64,000 nucleotides of DNA, taken from NCBI GenBank assembly GCA_034231615.1, contig CM067315.1, positions 29,180,133 to 29,244,132 of the forward strand, given 5' to 3'. The stretch is from Meghimatium bilineatum (Eukaryota > Mollusca > Gastropoda > Stylommatophora > Philomycidae). The notes below the pieces were generated by a model. It had not been told where the DNA came from. It did not search any database and saw only the letters and a program-made list of their open reading frames with translations. This document shows positions 45,850 through 56,835 of this stretch, one piece after another (positions within the stretch are counted from its first letter, which is position 1; each line of letters begins with the position of its first letter). The translations under genes and the position numbers were made by a program.

Positions 45850-46640
45850 CAAGCGATCATATCACAGCAATGGAAAATTTTTGTTTGCGCCTTTCTCTGT
45901 TTTCTTCTATATCTTTAAATATATTATTTCTGGACATTGCTGCTCCTGCACGCAACCTCTGCCTCAAGACATCCAGAGTTTCGGTCGTGTTTTTCCAATT
46001 TTTGGATTCTATGTGGAAGCCTTTCATTGAGAATTTACAGATGGCTTTATACCTCAGCATCGTCTACCGCGGGCTCGATGGCCTTCAGCCAGTTCCGCGA
46101 ATAGTACTTGTTTTGTGATGCAGCATTCTGCGGACGTGACCCAGCCAATGCAATCAATTTATATTGAGTGTTTCCATGGCTGATAGTAGCTAAGTGCGGT
46201 GCAACACTTCTATGTTGATGATTTTGTCGTGTCATTTAATGCTAAGATCTTATGGTGACATCTTAGATGAAAGATATTAAGTCTACACCATAGGGCCTAC
46301 ATGGTGTAGGTATTCCATGTTTCAAATCCGTAGTACAGTGTACTCAGCACGCATGTTTGATAGATATGTATTTTTTTTTCAATTTTAACTTATGGTTTTT
46401 CCAAGCTGCTTTGACAGTCAGCCAAAAATGGTAGCCGCTTTCCCTATACGTGTGTTTATTTCATTGTCTAGTGTAAGGGTGGATGTAATTGTGGGTCATA
46501 GGTAGAAAAATTGTCCCCTTGCTTTATATGAGTGTTATTTAATGTGATGTTTGATCCCTGATATATTGTCACATTTTTAGTGATATTATCAACTTGGGAC
46601 TGCAAATTGGACTCACTATGTGATACAAACATTTGGGATA
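45850..46640 (-). pseudogene. another LINE family, 3' part
   Basis: The minus frame has L-R-Y-K-A-I-C-K-F-S-M-K-G-F, E-T-L-D-V-L-R-Q-R-L and upstream a decayed I-G-W-V-x-x-A-E-C (usual W-x-G-H-V-x-R-M). The order fits the region after the RT thumb. The frames shift at least twice. Confidence 0.55.
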
Positions 46641-46649
46641 ATAGAAAGT

Positions 46650-46865
46650 ACACATACCTTTGAGGTGTTTGTTTGGGAACCCCAGGAATTGCGAGCGATT
46701 AGCTCTTACTTCCTATATGCAGTGGGGTGGTTTGTCTGAGCTTCATTTTATATCCAGGAGACTTCAGCTTTCGGTTTAGTACCTTTGAAGTGGGGAATGA
46801 GCCTAGGACCACTTATCTGCGAAGCCAGTGTAATAACCACTACGGTACGCGGCCCCCAACCCTTT
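46650..46865 (-). repeat. tRNA-derived SINE head and body
   Basis: On the minus strand: GGGGCCGCGTACCGTAGTGG TTA, then CTTCGCAGATAAGTGGTCCT, then GGCTCATTCCCCACTTC. Box A-like TACCGTAGTGG and box B-like GGCTCATTCCC have tRNA spacing. The rest (46650-46800) is its probable body. Confidence 0.6.
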
Positions 46866-47158
46866 TTAGATAATAGGAGTTAAAACCAGTGTTACCACAT
46901 ATGTTTTAGAAATAACCCCGTTTCCCCGTAAATAATCCCCAGATAACCCCAGACTATATAAATCAACATAAATTGATTTTATATGACCTCAGACACAAAA
47001 ACACACAAAAAACGTAAATAAGGCCATTAGAATATTCTCGTACGCAATTCCATTGTAACCATGTAAAATGTTGTGACCTATATAAAAAAAAAATAATTTT
47101 ACGGTTGGTAATGATTTAACCGTTTGCTTTTTTAAATCTAAATTATTTAGTTTCCTTA

Positions 47159-47400
47159 TCAATCAATCAATAAACCCGTAACCCTTCAGGGTGGCAGGGG
47201 TATCACATTGGATGCTTAAGCACACTGAGTCCTCCAGCGAATTATATTCTCAGCGATGTGGATGAGTGAGGAAATGTCTTGTCCTGTCCATTCCTTGATG
47301 TGGTCGGTCCATGCCTTTATTTTTCCTCCTCTGCTTCTTCCTTATTCGACAGTTCCCAGCAGTGTTGTTTTTTTACAAGGAATCATGCCATAAAGAATCT
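47159..47400 (-). mobile_element. LINE-N 3' terminus with (ATTG)n tail
   Basis: The reverse complement of 47159-47400 aligns closely with 50325-50556: GATTCCTTGTAAAAAAACAA, AGCAGAGGAGG, CATCAAGGAATGGACAGG, ACTCATCCACATCGCTGAG, then ACCCTGAAGGGTTACGGGTT and (ATTG)4. It lies 450 bp upstream of the host gene start. Confidence 0.85.
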
Positions 47401-47846
47401 TAAGTTAAGGAGAGAAAATAAAACCCCAGCACTCCAGACGACGGCGACAAATGTCGGATCTAGTTTTAAAAAAAAACAAAAAACTTTAGATGTGGCATCA
47501 TATTAGTTAAAACAGTAATTCAGTTTCTTCAGTTTCGTATTCAGGAGAACAAACTATGTACAAATGTTAATTATCTCTCAAAATATGCAATTATTACATA
47601 TTGAAAATATATTCTACTATTTTACACTTTAATAATCAATTTTAACAAACAATTAAAGATAAATTAATAATATGCATATTAGCCAAAAGGTTAACTTTAT
47701 TGTGAAAACAATTTGTGATGACGTGGTACACAAGCTACGTAAGCAGGAGAACCGAATATCTCAAAAGAAGAAAGCTAGCCTAGCAAAATCGTGATTTATG
47801 TTTAAGAAATATCTCGCTTGAGAGAAGCATCAACATCCATTTAGAT

Positions 47847-48008
47847 ATGGAGCTTATAGAACTGGTGTCTCCACACGTAGCAGTTCCAGTTATTGGCGTT
47901 GTTGTGTGTGCTTTTATGGTATTTGCTTTCGGTTTTCGATCGCCTGTCCAGCCCCCCAGCTTCAATTTCGAAGAGAAGAAAAACAAGAGACGAACCAAGC
48001 AAACGAAA
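47847..48008 (+). CDS. exon 1: start, membrane anchor, basic stretch (residues 1-54)
   Basis: ATG with G at -3 and G at +4; an in-frame TAG at 47781 excludes an upstream start in this exon. A short N-terminal tail (M-E-L-I-E-L) precedes the hydrophobic segment at residues 11-30 and a basic tail K-K-N-K-R-R-T-K-Q-T-K. With few charges before it and many positive after, the anchor would leave the bulk of the protein in the cytosol. Donor AAA|GTATAT, phase 0. A TGACGT word at 47719 may be part of the promoter; no TATA box is clear. The preceding 147 bp hold the probable 5' UTR. Confidence 0.8.
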
Positions 48009-48481
48009 GTATATATATGTTATATATATATATATCAGTTGTATTAGACCTATCTATAGTAGTCTATATAATTAATATGTTCCATATAGTATAGATAGTG
48101 TGAAGGAAGTATTAATATTGAAGTGTTGATTATGTTAAAATATCTGACGTGTCTTTTACACAGAGCAACACTCTCCGTGCCTACCCTACACATCAGTCAC
48201 TCACTCACTGATTAAAGGCTGATTCTGTATCATACCTACAGTGTATGTATTCCCTAAGTATAAACTAAAGTATATTCCGAACAGTCCTAAGTGAAACTTT
48301 TATGCCTTTTGATTCTTAATCAAGCCTCTTCCACATATTAGGTCTTCGATGTCCTGTGTCCATCGTAGTATTGGTCTACGGTAGTCTACCTCCTATTCTC
48401 TGTTCTGGAACTTTTTCAATCTTTCTAAACCATGATTGTCTCTTTTTTATTATTTTAATGTCAATGTCCAAAATATGTTAG

Positions 48482-49002
48482 CAGTGCCAGATTTACCTAT
48501 AAGCTAAACAAGCTATAGCTTAGGGCCCCCACAAAATATTTTATTTCACTATCTATATATTCTTAATCGTTAAAGGGTCCTATATCTCAAATACCTTAGG
48601 GCCCCATATCTCAAATAGCTTAGGGCCCTATCAAGTCTAAATCCAGCCCTAGTGGTTTGGGATTGTACTCTCTGTCAATCCACTATTCCTGCTTCGCCAT
48701 AACCCTGCCCAACCTCCTTACCCCAATCCCCTCTCTCGGACACGTTCCTGACATGGTGTAATAACCTCATGCCAGCAACATGAGCTAAGAGCGGCTCACA
48801 CTCGCTTGATGCTGCCCATTACTGGACACATGGGGTATTTCAGTGCCACCTGATATCCCACCCGGTACTGGTAGACAGCAATACCGATTTGACTGCGACT
48901 GCTTATTCTTCCAGAGAAATTCTGGATTATATCAGTGCAGGATTTACATATACGCTACACAGGCTATAGCTTAGGGCCTTATCAAGTCTAAATCCGGTCC
49001 TG
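48482..49002. mobile_element. hAT-like composite MITE with 8-bp target duplication
   Basis: TATGTTAG stands directly outside both ends (48474-48481 and 49003-49010). Left end CAGTGCCAGATTTACC; right end read inward CAGGACCGGATTTAGAC: inverted. An 8-bp duplication with CAGTG-type ends fits the hAT superfamily. Inside, a second pair of ends occurs (right end about 48652, left end 48940), enclosing 280 bp of the dispersed repeat also seen at 1711-1900. The interior of the first MITE carries repeated TATATCTCAAATA(C/G)CTTAGGGCCC words. Confidence 0.82.
48655..48938. repeat. copy of the 1425-2045 repeat inside the hAT-like composite
   Basis: CTCGCTTGATGCTGCCCATT, ACACATGGGGTATTTCAGTG, CCACCTGATATCCCACCCGG and CGACTGCTTATTCTTCCAGA align with 1750-1878. 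The extra GGAGATATCAGT of the first copy is missing here. Confidence 0.75.
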
Positions 49003-49509
49003 TATGTTAGTTGCGTTTTGTGATAGTTTTTGTTTGTTGAGGAACCAATCTTCTTCTATGTTTAGGTCTTTGTGGACATCTGCATTGGTTCATCTTTCTG
49101 TCCGTGATATTCTTAGGACCTTTCTATAACATTAATTATCCTAACATTTTATTTTGAATACTTCAGAATACTGATATTTTCTTTTCCATTGGGGCTGTCA
49201 TTGTCCACATCTCACAGCCATATGTTGCCACTGGAAAACTATAACTTCTTATAATAGTTGTACTTGTATCTTTGTTTTTCTGTTGCCCGCTGCATACAAT
49301 TTTTCATCTTTATATTTTTTGTAGGGCCATTGCTAATCTCTTTCTGATCTCTGCTGGAAAATTTCCTGTGGTGTTGATGTTTGACTAGATATTCAAAGTT
49401 GCTGATATTTTTTAGATGTTCTTTATCAATGACTATTGTAGGTGTGAATTCATTTCTGTTGATATGCATTATATTATTTTTGTCGTTTTTTTGTGTTGCA
49501 GAAAAGATT

Positions 49510-50556
49510 TTTTGCATCACTACAATGTTTGCAATGAAGCTCTGTACGAAAATGCAAATAGTGCTGTCTTGTCACACAATACAATTGGAGAGTTCTTCAA
49601 AACAACTGTGGGAGTTCGACAGGGATGCATAATGTCCCCAGTACTTTTTAACATATACTTAGAGCACATCATACAAGAGACATTACATGACTACAACACG
49701 TCTATATCGATCGGATGTCGCCCTATTTGCAACTTGCGTTTCGCTGATGATATTGATCTTATAGCTGGGTCAGAACAATCATTGCAAGAATTAACATCAA
49801 AGTTAGAAAAAGTTAGAAGCAAGTACGGAATGGAAATCAATTCAGATAAGAGCAAAATCTTGGTAACAGCAGAGACACAGAAAACCAGACTAATATCATG
49901 ATGAATGGACACAAGCTTGAAGAGGTGAATACCTTCAAATACCTTGGATCCAGTATATGCAGCGATGGTAAATGCAAAGCAGAACTAAAAATAAGGCTGG
50001 AGATGGCTTTAGCGTCCTTGTCAAGGCTAACTGTGCTTTGGAAAAGCAACATCTTGTTGGAGTGAAAATCAAACTGTATAGGTCGCTGGCGCTTTCTGTT
50101 GTGTTGTATGGTTGTGAGAGTTGGACACTCACTGCGGACATGGAGAGAAGATTACAGGCTTTTGAGTATAAATGCTACAGAAGAATTCTACGAATTTCCT
50201 ATAGGGAACATAAGACCAATGTGTACGTAAGAAATAAAGTAGAGATGTGTGCAGGTGTCCAGGAGCCATTGCTTTCAATAGTGAAACGACGAAAACTAGC
50301 ATGGTTCGGACATGTATGCAGGCACGATTCCTTGACAAAAACAATACTGCAGGGAACTGTCAAGGGTGGAAGAAGCAGAGGAGGACAAATATAGACATGG
50401 ACAGACAACATCAAGGAATGGACAGGGCTAGATATTTCCACACTCATCCACATCGCTGAGGATAGAATTCGCTGGAGGACTCTGTGTGCTGAAGCATCCA
50501 ATGTGGTACCCCTACGACCCTGAAGGGTTATGGGTTTATTGATTGATTGACATGTT
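49510..50556 (+). pseudogene. LINE-N reverse transcriptase, palm to tail, one frameshift
   Basis: F-F-K-T-T-V-G-V-R-Q-G-C-I-M-S-P (motif B), L-R-F-A-D-D-I-D-L-I (motif C, both Asp intact), then a frameshift at 49895, then F-K-Y-L-G-S-S-I-C, V-V-L-Y-G-C-E-S-W-T-L, L-A-W-F-G-H-V-C-R-H and W-T-D-N-I-K-E-W-T-G-L. The end is ACCCTGAAGGGTTATGGGTT and (ATTG)n, 50530-50551. It lacks motif A and everything 5'. In intron 1, sense to the gene. Confidence 0.88.
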
Positions 50557-50589
50557 TGACATAATAATTTGTTCTAAACCTGTGGGACT

Positions 50590-51230
50590 TCTTGATATAC
50601 CTAGTTTCTGGAATCTCATGTCCTCTGATATTAAGGGATTGAAACTGTTCATAATATGGGTTATCCCATATGCATGATATTTCTGCATATATGTTGAGTA
50701 GAAGCTTATTACTCCTGATAAAGCATTTACCAGGACTCTGAGTCTACATACACTGGGATGACTGCTGGAGCGGAGGCAAAAAAAGCATTTTAATGAATGA
50801 TATGAGATGGTGTGGTATGGGAAGCCCATGCTTTCCATTATGTTTCATCATTTCTGGTGTGTTTTCAGTCATAGGCCTGTGAGTAGTCAATGAAACAAGT
50901 GTATGTCTCTGCACTGAATTCTCTTTACTTCTCTATTACCTTTCTCATGTTGAAGATGTGATCCATAACCCCTCTGTTCTGTCTTAAACTTGCCTGGACT
51001 ATATTGATTTCTCTGTCCATATGTTTTTCTATAATTTTATAATTATCTTGAGAAATATCATTTTCAAAATAGAATTTGAGTTGCCATTCTTCAGAAGTGG
51101 TATATGTAACTTGGTAAAAAATGTCATGTATATATACTGATATTTTCACGTCTCCAAGTCCTTTAGGACTCTCAATTAAAATCATGCAATTTTTCCCCTG
51201 CACCTGGATTCTTTTTGGAAAATTTGCTGA
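50590..51230 (-). pseudogene. LINE fragment, RT finger region
   Basis: The minus frame at 50925-51203 has Q-A-S-L-R-Q-N-R-G-V-M-D-H-I-F-N-M-R-K-V-I-E-K, the region before motif A, preceded by N-Y-K-I-I-E-K-H. Pieces of palm follow in broken frames to 50590. Family not assigned. Confidence 0.7.
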
Positions 51231-51254
51231 ATTTATGGTGTTTGGTAAATGCTA

Positions 51255-51490
51255 TAACTTTTTTTGTTTTTAAAAATGTCAAAATATTCCTGCTTGTGTG
51301 TAATGTCATGCTCATGTGGTCTTCGATATCTTGCACCCATATTTTTCATAGCCTACCTCTTGTTATGGTATTTTCTAGTTTGTTGTGGCATTTAAATACA
51401 GTAGAAATCCGATTATCTGAATCCCAATTATCCAAATCGAAATATATCCAAACTAATATAATATGGACTGAAAAAACTAATAAAATGTGA
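51255..51490 (-). repeat. LINE 3' end plus pogo-like MITE end (duplicate of 52905-53085)
   Basis: 51288-51345 read on the minus strand gives W-V-Q-D-I-E-D-H-M-S-M-T-L-H. Then GTATTTTCTAGTTTGTTGTG GCATTTAAATA and the MITE end CAGTAGAAATCCGATTATCT (51401). The same order of both pieces occurs at 52911-53085. Confidence 0.75.
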
Positions 51491-52100
51491 AGAAATTGTA
51501 TACAATGTCCATTCATTCAAGACTAGGCCTCCTGAACATACAACATTTTTATTTTAAATGCTGACATTGGCACACCTGATACATATTGTTTTTGTGTTAT
51601 GCAGTGAATAAACAAACATTCTCAATGATTCTTATAATATAACAACTAAAACATGTAGATATTACTTACCACGTCAATCATGAACCATGACACATGGTAT
51701 TACGTTTGGTAGTAAAATATGCCAGCAGAAATCTAGTTGTTGTTCCAGAAATTAGTTGATAAAATCAGCTGGCTTTCTCCTTCTTACAATCATAATGTGT
51801 AAAGGAATTTGACCTTTAGACTGTGACATATTCCTAGCTTTGTGTGGTGGAAATTCTACGTCATATGAGCTTAACTTTGTGCAATTCCTATATAGACGAG
51901 AGAAAGCGCACATTGACTTGTTACATGATATCCAAGAGACAATGGGGTTCAAACTTTGCTGGCTAGTGAAGACAGGATACTGTGGAGACACAGGAACTGA
52001 TGACTTGCACCAGACTTCCAAATGTCTAAATAAGATATTGTTTGTCCTATTATTTGGTTTTACTTTTTTAACATATTTTTCACCAAATTTTCTTTTTCAG

Positions 52101-52292
52101 TTGAAGGGTTCTGCTGGTAGTGATGTTGTGACAGCTGAAGTAGTAACTTCAGAGATCGTGCCAAAATCCACTCCAAAGTCCGCAAAAGAAGTTAAACCTG
52201 TTCCATCTCCAAAAGCGAAACAAAATGAACCAAAGCAGCAGGAGACGAGGAAAGAAGTCAAACAAGATCTTAAAGGCGACAAGAAAATAAAA
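52101..52292 (+). CDS. exon 2: acidic-to-basic linker (residues 55-118)
   Basis: The acceptor is excellent (TTTTCTTTTTCAG). The 64 codons are rich in K, E, S, P and V (S-A-K-E-V-K-P-V-P-S-P-K, K-E-V-K-Q-D-L-K-G-D-K-K-I-K) and probably unstructured. Donor AAA|GTATGA, phase 0. The ORF extends upstream of the acceptor through intron sequence by chance. Confidence 0.85.
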
Positions 52293-52394
52293 GTATGATT
52301 CAGTTAAGTCTCAGTCACTCTGTTCCTATTTGTCTGTAAAATGTGACAGGACTGGAAAATATAAACCAGTTTATAATATGTGTCTATGATATTT

Positions 52395-52600
52395 GGTGGA
52401 GCGCATGGCCATGTGGTTAGAATGCCATTCTCAGACCATTGATGTCCCAGGTTCATTCCATGGTTGGGACAGGATTTCATCTTTCGGAGGTACAATCAAA
52501 ATCCTTCCTGTGCATGTCGCTGCGTCTGCTATGGCAAAGCAGCCTTTATTTCCACAGCCCAAAGAAAGCCTTCCTGCATTCCTTCACAAGAAAACATGCA
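52395..52600 (+). repeat. tRNA-derived SINE in intron 2
   Basis: Box A TGGCCATGTGG at 52407 and box B GGTTCATTCCA at 52451 have tRNA spacing. The body follows with ATCTTTCGGAGGTACAATCA and CTATGGCAAAGCAGCC. It begins just 100 bp after exon 2. Confidence 0.7.
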
Positions 52601-52849
52601 ATAACGAAAGATATTTGACAGAATAGGAAACTATGAACCAGTTTGTATATTTGTCTGTTAAGTTTGGCAGAACTTAAAACGAGCCAGTTTGTATAGGCCT
52701 ATTTGTCCTGTGTCTAATGTTAATACTTTTGACTAGAAATGGATATAAGATCAAGGTTCCATCTACTACTATTCTTATGTGTGCAAAACTAATTGTTGTT
52801 TGATTAACTCTTTGGCAACTTAGGTTGAATCATATTCAGGTAGCATATC

Positions 52850-52995
52850 CTGGAAAGGATGTAGCAGTCATCACAACCTTTTCAAACTCCTGTCAATCTT
52901 GAGCAAGTCTTCCTGCTTGTGTGTAATGTCATGTTCAGGTGGTCTTTGATATCTTGCATCCATGTTCTTCATAGCCTACCTCTTTTCATTGCCCT
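52850..52995 (-). pseudogene. LINE 3' coding end
   Basis: The minus frame reads W-M-Q-D-I-K-D-H-L-N-M-T-L-H-T-S-R-K and further decayed residues to 52850. It is the single-copy relative of the minisatellite unit at 29405-30202. Confidence 0.75.
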
Positions 52996-53038
52996 GACAT
53001 CGTTATGGTATTTTCTAGTTTGTTGTGGCATTTAAATA

Positions 53039-53332
53039 CAGTAGAAATCCGATTATCTGGATCCCAATTATCCAAATCGAATCTGGGTGAAATAATTTGA
53101 GAGCGTTAGCGGATGTGGTAGAGAGGTTCCGGGGCAGTACCATGCCTTTACTATGTATTTTATTTGCAATACATAGTTACTTACATATTACTGTACTTTC
53201 ATCAGTAAAATTTCGTTCATTTCAATGTATGATTGTATGTATGTACACTGTTTTCTTCATTCCTGAGCTATATCCAATTATCCGAATTGACCCGATCCCC
53301 AATTAATTCTGATAATTGGATTTCTACTGTTG
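53039..53332. mobile_element. pogo/Tigger-like MITE
   Basis: The left end CAGTAGAAATCCGATTATCT after TA pairs with the right end TGATAATTGGATTTCTACTG. Both have further inner repeats of CCAATTATCC. About 290 bp with no recognised transposase. The left end alone is found at 51401. Confidence 0.75.
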
Positions 53333-53339
53333 TAATTTT

Positions 53340-53880
53340 CTAGATACTACTTAGTTGTTTAGCTGGTTATATGTTGCTTTCAATTCTCACAGAATGTCCT
53401 TATTTGTAATCTTTTTGTATCATGTTATTTTTTTAAGGATTCTTTTGTATCATTTTGTTTCAAATGCTGCAATTTATTTTCTCACCTTATTGGTGGTTGT
53501 CTATGGTTTACATCCATATATTGCAATTGGGAACATGCAGGCTCTAAGGAAAGCTAGTTGTGTTATTTTGTTGCAGAGCAGCCATATATTTTTAAATTTT
53601 ATCAGTTTATTTGATGCAATGGCCAACCTCCATTTGACTTCTTCATAGCAATCTCCATTGCTGCTTATAAGAGAATCAAGGTATTTGAAACTAGTAACAT
53701 ACTATAGCTCTCTGTTATTGATTGAGAAGTGTTAGTGATTTTTTCGCTTGTCATACTTGGTCTTACTTTTGCTCCGAAATTCTTTTCCTGCACTCTTTAA
53801 TGGAATTTATGAGTTGTTCAAAGCCCTTTTTTTGTGGTGGGATATTAATGTTTTGTCATCAGTGTATCAACACATCAAAA
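53340..53880 (-). pseudogene. LINE fragment, thumb region
   Basis: The minus frame reads V-T-S-F-K-Y-L-D-S-L-I-S-S-N-G-D, W-R-L-A-I-A-S-N-K-L and A-I-Y-G-C-K-P, the standard order after motif C. One or two stops. It stands head to head with the plus-strand LINE that follows. Confidence 0.7.
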
Positions 53881-54556
53881 ACTCATATACTAGATTTTAC
53901 GAGATCCAATGACAACATAGAAATTCAAAATGTTCCATTATTAAAAGTCAACAATTTTACATATTTAGGCACCAATCTAGCATTGGATGGAGACTCATCA
54001 AAAGAAATTTTACACCGTATTGCCCTTGCAGCGGGTGCTTTCAATAAACTACGCAACATATGGACGTCAAACACACTAAGAAACACCACAAAACTCAAGT
54101 TATTTAACTCCAACATCATCCCTATTCTATCATATGGGTGCGAAAGTTGGAAAGCCACAAAAGCCACAGATAAAAGACTCGACTCCTTTGAAAACAAATG
54201 CCTACGTACCATTCTGAACGTTAAGTGGAGTGACTTTAAATCTAACACTACTATAAGAGAGGAAAGCAAACAAACCTATATATCTTCCTTCATTAGACAA
54301 AGGCGTTGGACTTACATCGGCCATGTTCTCAGAATGAACAGCCTAAGAATTCCCCAGCAATCACTATATTGGGTGCCACCTGGAGTAAGAAGAAAAGGGA
54401 GACCTAGAGAAACTCTACGAAGAACCATTAATAGAGAAGGCATGTCAATGAACCTAAACAACACGCAACAATTGAAAGACCTGGCAACACAAAGACAGAA
54501 ATGGAAAGCTATGGTTTCTGTCCTATGCGCCGCCTATGGCCCTGGAGGAACATAAC
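53868..54556 (+). pseudogene. LINE RT 3' part, open for 230 codons
   Basis: From T-S-K-T-H-I-L-D-F through F-T-Y-L-G-T-N-L-A, I-L-S-Y-G-C-E-S-W, Y-I-G-H-V-L-R-M-N and R-K-G-R-P-R-E-T-L to the stop at 54555 without a break. Catalytic motifs A-C lie upstream and are missing. Short CATAA repeats follow the stop. In intron 2, sense. Confidence 0.85.
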
Positions 54557-54559
54557 ATA

Positions 54560-54960
54560 ACATCAGTGTATCTTAGTTCTGGTATCTGGTGATGTCAAAT
54601 ATTGGGTGGGTCTAGGTTGTTTTGCTGCTGGTCATCTCTTACATTCCTCATGATCAGCATGAACATTGAATAGTGGTTGGACACATCCTTGTTTGACTCC
54701 TTTTTCCACACTGAATAAATCTGATGTTTCATTATCTACTCTCACGGCTCATTATTCGTCTTGGTATACAATTTTAATGAGATGAATTAAGTGTGGAGGA
54801 AAACACATCTCTCATGATGTTCCAAAGTGCCAGATGGTGTACACTATCAAATGCCTTGCTATAATCAATGAAACACTTGTAGATGTCAGTATTTCTACAT
54901 TTCTCTATGATGTTTCACATATTAAAAATCTGATTATTAAATTGTTTTGAGTAAATAGCA
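54560..54960 (-). pseudogene. LINE RT palm fragment
   Basis: The minus frame has A-F-D/H-like remnants (I-I-A-R-H-L-I-V-Y), L-I-H-L-I-K-I-V-Y-Q-D-E and V-E-K-G-V-K-Q-G-C-V (motif B). Motif C is not found. Confidence 0.65.
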
Positions 54961-55031
54961 ATTAAATTAATTAAGTGTTAAATATTTCAAAACTGAAGTT
55001 ATTTTTGCAATGCTTTTCTCTTTCCCTGAAG

Positions 55032-55116
55032 GCAAAAAAGGAAGCAGTGAAAGATGTAACAGAAAACATTAAGAAAGACAAGGTTGTGTCACTTAAAAAG
55101 GAAACTGAAGAAGATG
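55032..55116 (+). CDS. exon 3: short charged exon ending at a GC donor (residues 119-147)
   Basis: Acceptor CTCTTTCCCTGAAG. The 28 codons end K-K-E-T-E-E-D followed by the first base of a Gly codon. The donor is ATG|GCAAGT: GC in place of GT with an otherwise consensus +3 to +6. Using the GT four bases on would create a stop at once in exon 4, while the GC donor restores E-E-D-G-E-W. Phase 1. Confidence 0.8.
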
Positions 55117-55159
55117 GCAAGTTTAATTTTGTTTGGAATTATGTAGATAATGTATTTTA

Positions 55160-55315
55160 TCTTCTTCTTCTGCATTTGTTCTGAGACTTCGGCTTGCTAG
55201 CAGATGTGCTCAGGAGAACGAAATGCATTGTATTGTGGTTTAAAGTTGGTCTCTGATATCTTGCATTTTTCATCCTTTCACATCCGACTTCAGCATGGCT
55301 TTTGGGTGATTTTAT
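55160..55315 (-). repeat. SINE-A fragment in intron 3
   Basis: CTTCTTCTTCTGCATTTGTT, TGCTAGCAGATGTGCTCAGG, AGAACGAAATGCATTG and CACATCCGACTTCAGCATGG. It starts only 45 bp after the exon 3 donor. Confidence 0.7.
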
Positions 55316-56835
55316 GGAACAAACACTATCCCAAATGTCGTTAGTTTAATTATTTAGCCATTTATGTTGGAAATTAGTATTATAAGTTAAATAAATTTAT
55401 TAGGGAATATACATCCATAGCAGAAAAAAAATACATTGTTGGCTTATACAATGAAATAAATGGTAGATTAAATGTTAAACAATAGTTAACAGCAAATTGT
55501 GTGTTATTTACTCTGTCTTCCGTGGTCTTCTGACTTAGACTTCAATATTCATTTCTTGGATAAAAATTTCTGTTCATTGAAATAATCTTTTGTGTCCCAA
55601 AATTTTTTAATAGTTTGGCTCCTTGATGGCAGAGTGGGTGTCAAGCCTCTTGATAGCGTGTCAGTTTGGAAAGACATGCTCTGGAGTTTTGTGACGGGTT
55701 GTATCAATAAAGTTGTGCTCACAGTTGCTAATGCCCTGTGCATAGTAATGTTAAATATAATATTCTCAAAAGAGAATCAGATGATCCCACAATAATTGTC
55801 CTGACTTCTACCACAAAGTGCAGATGTATGATACAGCAACCACAGATTGCTGTTTGTTCCTCACAGTGATCATAACTATTTGTTACATCTACTTCATCAA
55901 GTTAGAGGTTTGTCCTTTCTTCTATGAAATCATAGGAGGCTGATAAGCCCTATGCTTGCTGGAAAGATCTTGGACAGTTTGGGCATGGGTGATCAAATTT
56001 GATAGTGTTTAATCTGCCCTTGATTTTCTAGCCACTGCTGAACTGGAGACCATTGTTGAACTGCTTTAATTCTCCTTTTTCACAAGAGGCTGCACATTTT
56101 TTTATTGTGGATCGCCATATAACATGGCATAATCTTCCTGTGTATTATAGTTTATGCACACTGCTTCAGTGAGATCTTGAACAAATTCTTTAGCTCTTTC
56201 TTTGTCCACCTTAAGAGGACATCACAAGTTGTAATCATAAGAATCTGCTTTAACATACTTTTGTCAAGAAAAGATGAAGTGATAGTTTAAGTTTATTAAT
56301 TAAAAGTGACTTTATTAATTAAATCTTAACTTTAATGTTCAACACAATAGTTTATGGTTGTTTACTAAAAATTGAGTAAGTAGAAAACGAGATTTGAACT
56401 TGATCTGTTCAGGTTACACCAATTCACCTCACAACTCATTTTCTAAGTCAACACATTTTCTGAATTTCATCAATCTACACCCCTAAAAATATGTAATTTC
56501 AGTCCAAATTTCTAATTTGTTTATTCCCAAATCTCTATGAATATAGATCTCACTTATTATTGATTATTGTATGAATAAAGACCAGTAGATCAAAGCACAA
56601 ACAACAACACACAAATTGTGCAGGTATGTACATTTCTTTAGGACCAAAAATAGTTAAACAAATGTGAACGAATTAGGTCTGTGAACTGCACAGACCATTA
56701 TGCATATATGATGTAAGGTGGTAAACATAACTAACACATCTACAGAAATATGATTGCTTCAGATGCAACATGTAGGAATGAATAATAGGAAGTTTGAATT
56801 CTTCCTAATAGTTAAAATTTATTTTTGACTCTCAG

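Larger units (their letters stand above)
48330..49510 (-). pseudogene. LINE-M 3' part, interrupted by a hAT-like composite
   Basis: On the minus strand, 49010-49510 has N-I-S-N-F-E-Y-L and decayed thumb pieces (R-I-S-R-T-E-R, L-N-I-E-E-D-W-F-L) up to 49010. 48330-48474 continues with K-R-Q-S-W-F-R-K-I-E-K-V. The inserted 48482-49002 separates them. The copy lies in intron 1 of the host gene, antisense to it. Confidence 0.7.

Noticed and set aside
51752..52021. 89-codon minus-strand frame just before exon 2
   Set aside because: Composition is protein-like, but no motif is recognised and it lies in an intron. Possibly a transposon relic; not called.
55900..56250. Minus-strand coding-like pieces (C-P-N-C-P-R-S-F and K-E-F-V-Q-D-L-T)
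   Set aside because: The first resembles a LINE C2H2 tail, but the frames are broken every 20-40 residues and the order fits no known LINE. Not firm enough.
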